This document shows, piece after piece, positions 40,873-40,942 of a DNA stretch of 40,942 bases (position 1 is its first letter; every line of letters starts with the position of its first letter). Below the pieces are notes generated by a model. It worked only from the letters and a program-made list of their open reading frames with translations. It had not been told where the DNA came from and did no database searches. Where the stretch lies: the NCBI GenBank assembly GCA_964453155.1, contig CAYVQU010000026.1:1-40942 (forward strand). The letters run 5' to 3'. Made by a program: the position numbers and the translations under genes. Origin of the DNA: CAYVQU01 sp964453155. Lineage in GTDB: Bacteria > Chloroflexota > Anaerolineae > Anaerolineales > UBA11858.

Positions 40873-40942
40873 AATTTGTAAGATATCTTATGATTTTAGT
40901 TTCCGCTAAAGCGGACAAAAAAGTCTCACCTATGGTATGAAA

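Noticed and set aside
40743..40940. Short plus-strand open frame at the window end
   Set aside because: It translates a dispersed palindrome; fragments such as GPSTSSGL are typical products of that repeat and no start signal is present.
1..40942. Defence island or toxin-antitoxin system
   Set aside because: No restriction, Abi, CBASS, retron or toxin-antitoxin gene could be recognised; the two small proteins at 30916 and 31280 lack toxin or antitoxin features.

Overview
The window looks like a chromosomal segment from an environmental bacterium of roughly balanced base composition, most probably a member of the Chloroflexota (Anaerolineae-like). That placement is an inference. It rests on a membrane-anchored YvcK, a Ser/Thr kinase with a transmembrane helix and TPR tail, several FHA, ABC1-kinase and two-propeller sensor proteins, and short intergenic gaps packed with imperfect palindromes. 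No rRNA, tRNA, CRISPR array, phage or transposase gene was seen.

Layout. 27-3174 (minus): a threonine-dehydratase-like PLP enzyme overlapping a glycerophosphodiester phosphodiesterase, then an AAA ATPase. 3345-4028 (plus): a DPM1-like glycosyltransferase ending at a strong terminator. 4085-6720 (minus): recJ translationally overlapped with a ROK sugar kinase. 6876-14061 (plus): a central-carbon block of yvcK, gap, pgk, a receptor-type Ser/Thr kinase and tpiA, with several leader or intercistronic RNA structures. 14197-15661: a polytopic HExxH membrane protein (plus) and upp (minus). 15850-21960 (minus): a very large alpha-2-macroglobulin-like lipoprotein with an intact thioester motif. 22231-26312 (minus): a glutamine amidotransferase, an M20 peptidase, and an acyl-AMP ligase coupled to an acyl carrier protein. 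26518-29412 (plus): a triple-FHA ABCG-type transporter. 29476-30747 (minus): a condensation-type acyltransferase. 30916-35712 (plus): two small charged proteins sharing a short motif, then two tandem ABC1/UbiB kinases of which the first has degraded signature motifs. 35817-39908 (plus): a two-propeller histidine kinase broken by a shift at a poly-G tract, then a response regulator with a C-terminal Cys/His motif. 39910-40716 (minus): an alpha/beta hydrolase.

How the genes may work together. The lower-glycolysis genes are interleaved with a Ser/Thr kinase and with YvcK, a protein known in other bacteria as a Ser/Thr kinase substrate, so phospho-signalling and carbon metabolism appear linked here. 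The three FHA domains of the transporter offer another reader of phosphothreonine. The acyl ligase, carrier protein, acyltransferase and ABC1-kinase genes between 24490 and 35712 could form a lipid-related neighbourhood. This is inference from adjacency.

The best candidates for something undescribed are the 30916-35712 locus, the apparently soluble two-propeller kinase, the gap-pgk attenuator-like RNA, and the nested intergenic repeats. No gap between genes exceeds 300 bases; the longer ones (21961-22230, 24227-24489, 40717-40942) are largely filled by repeats.
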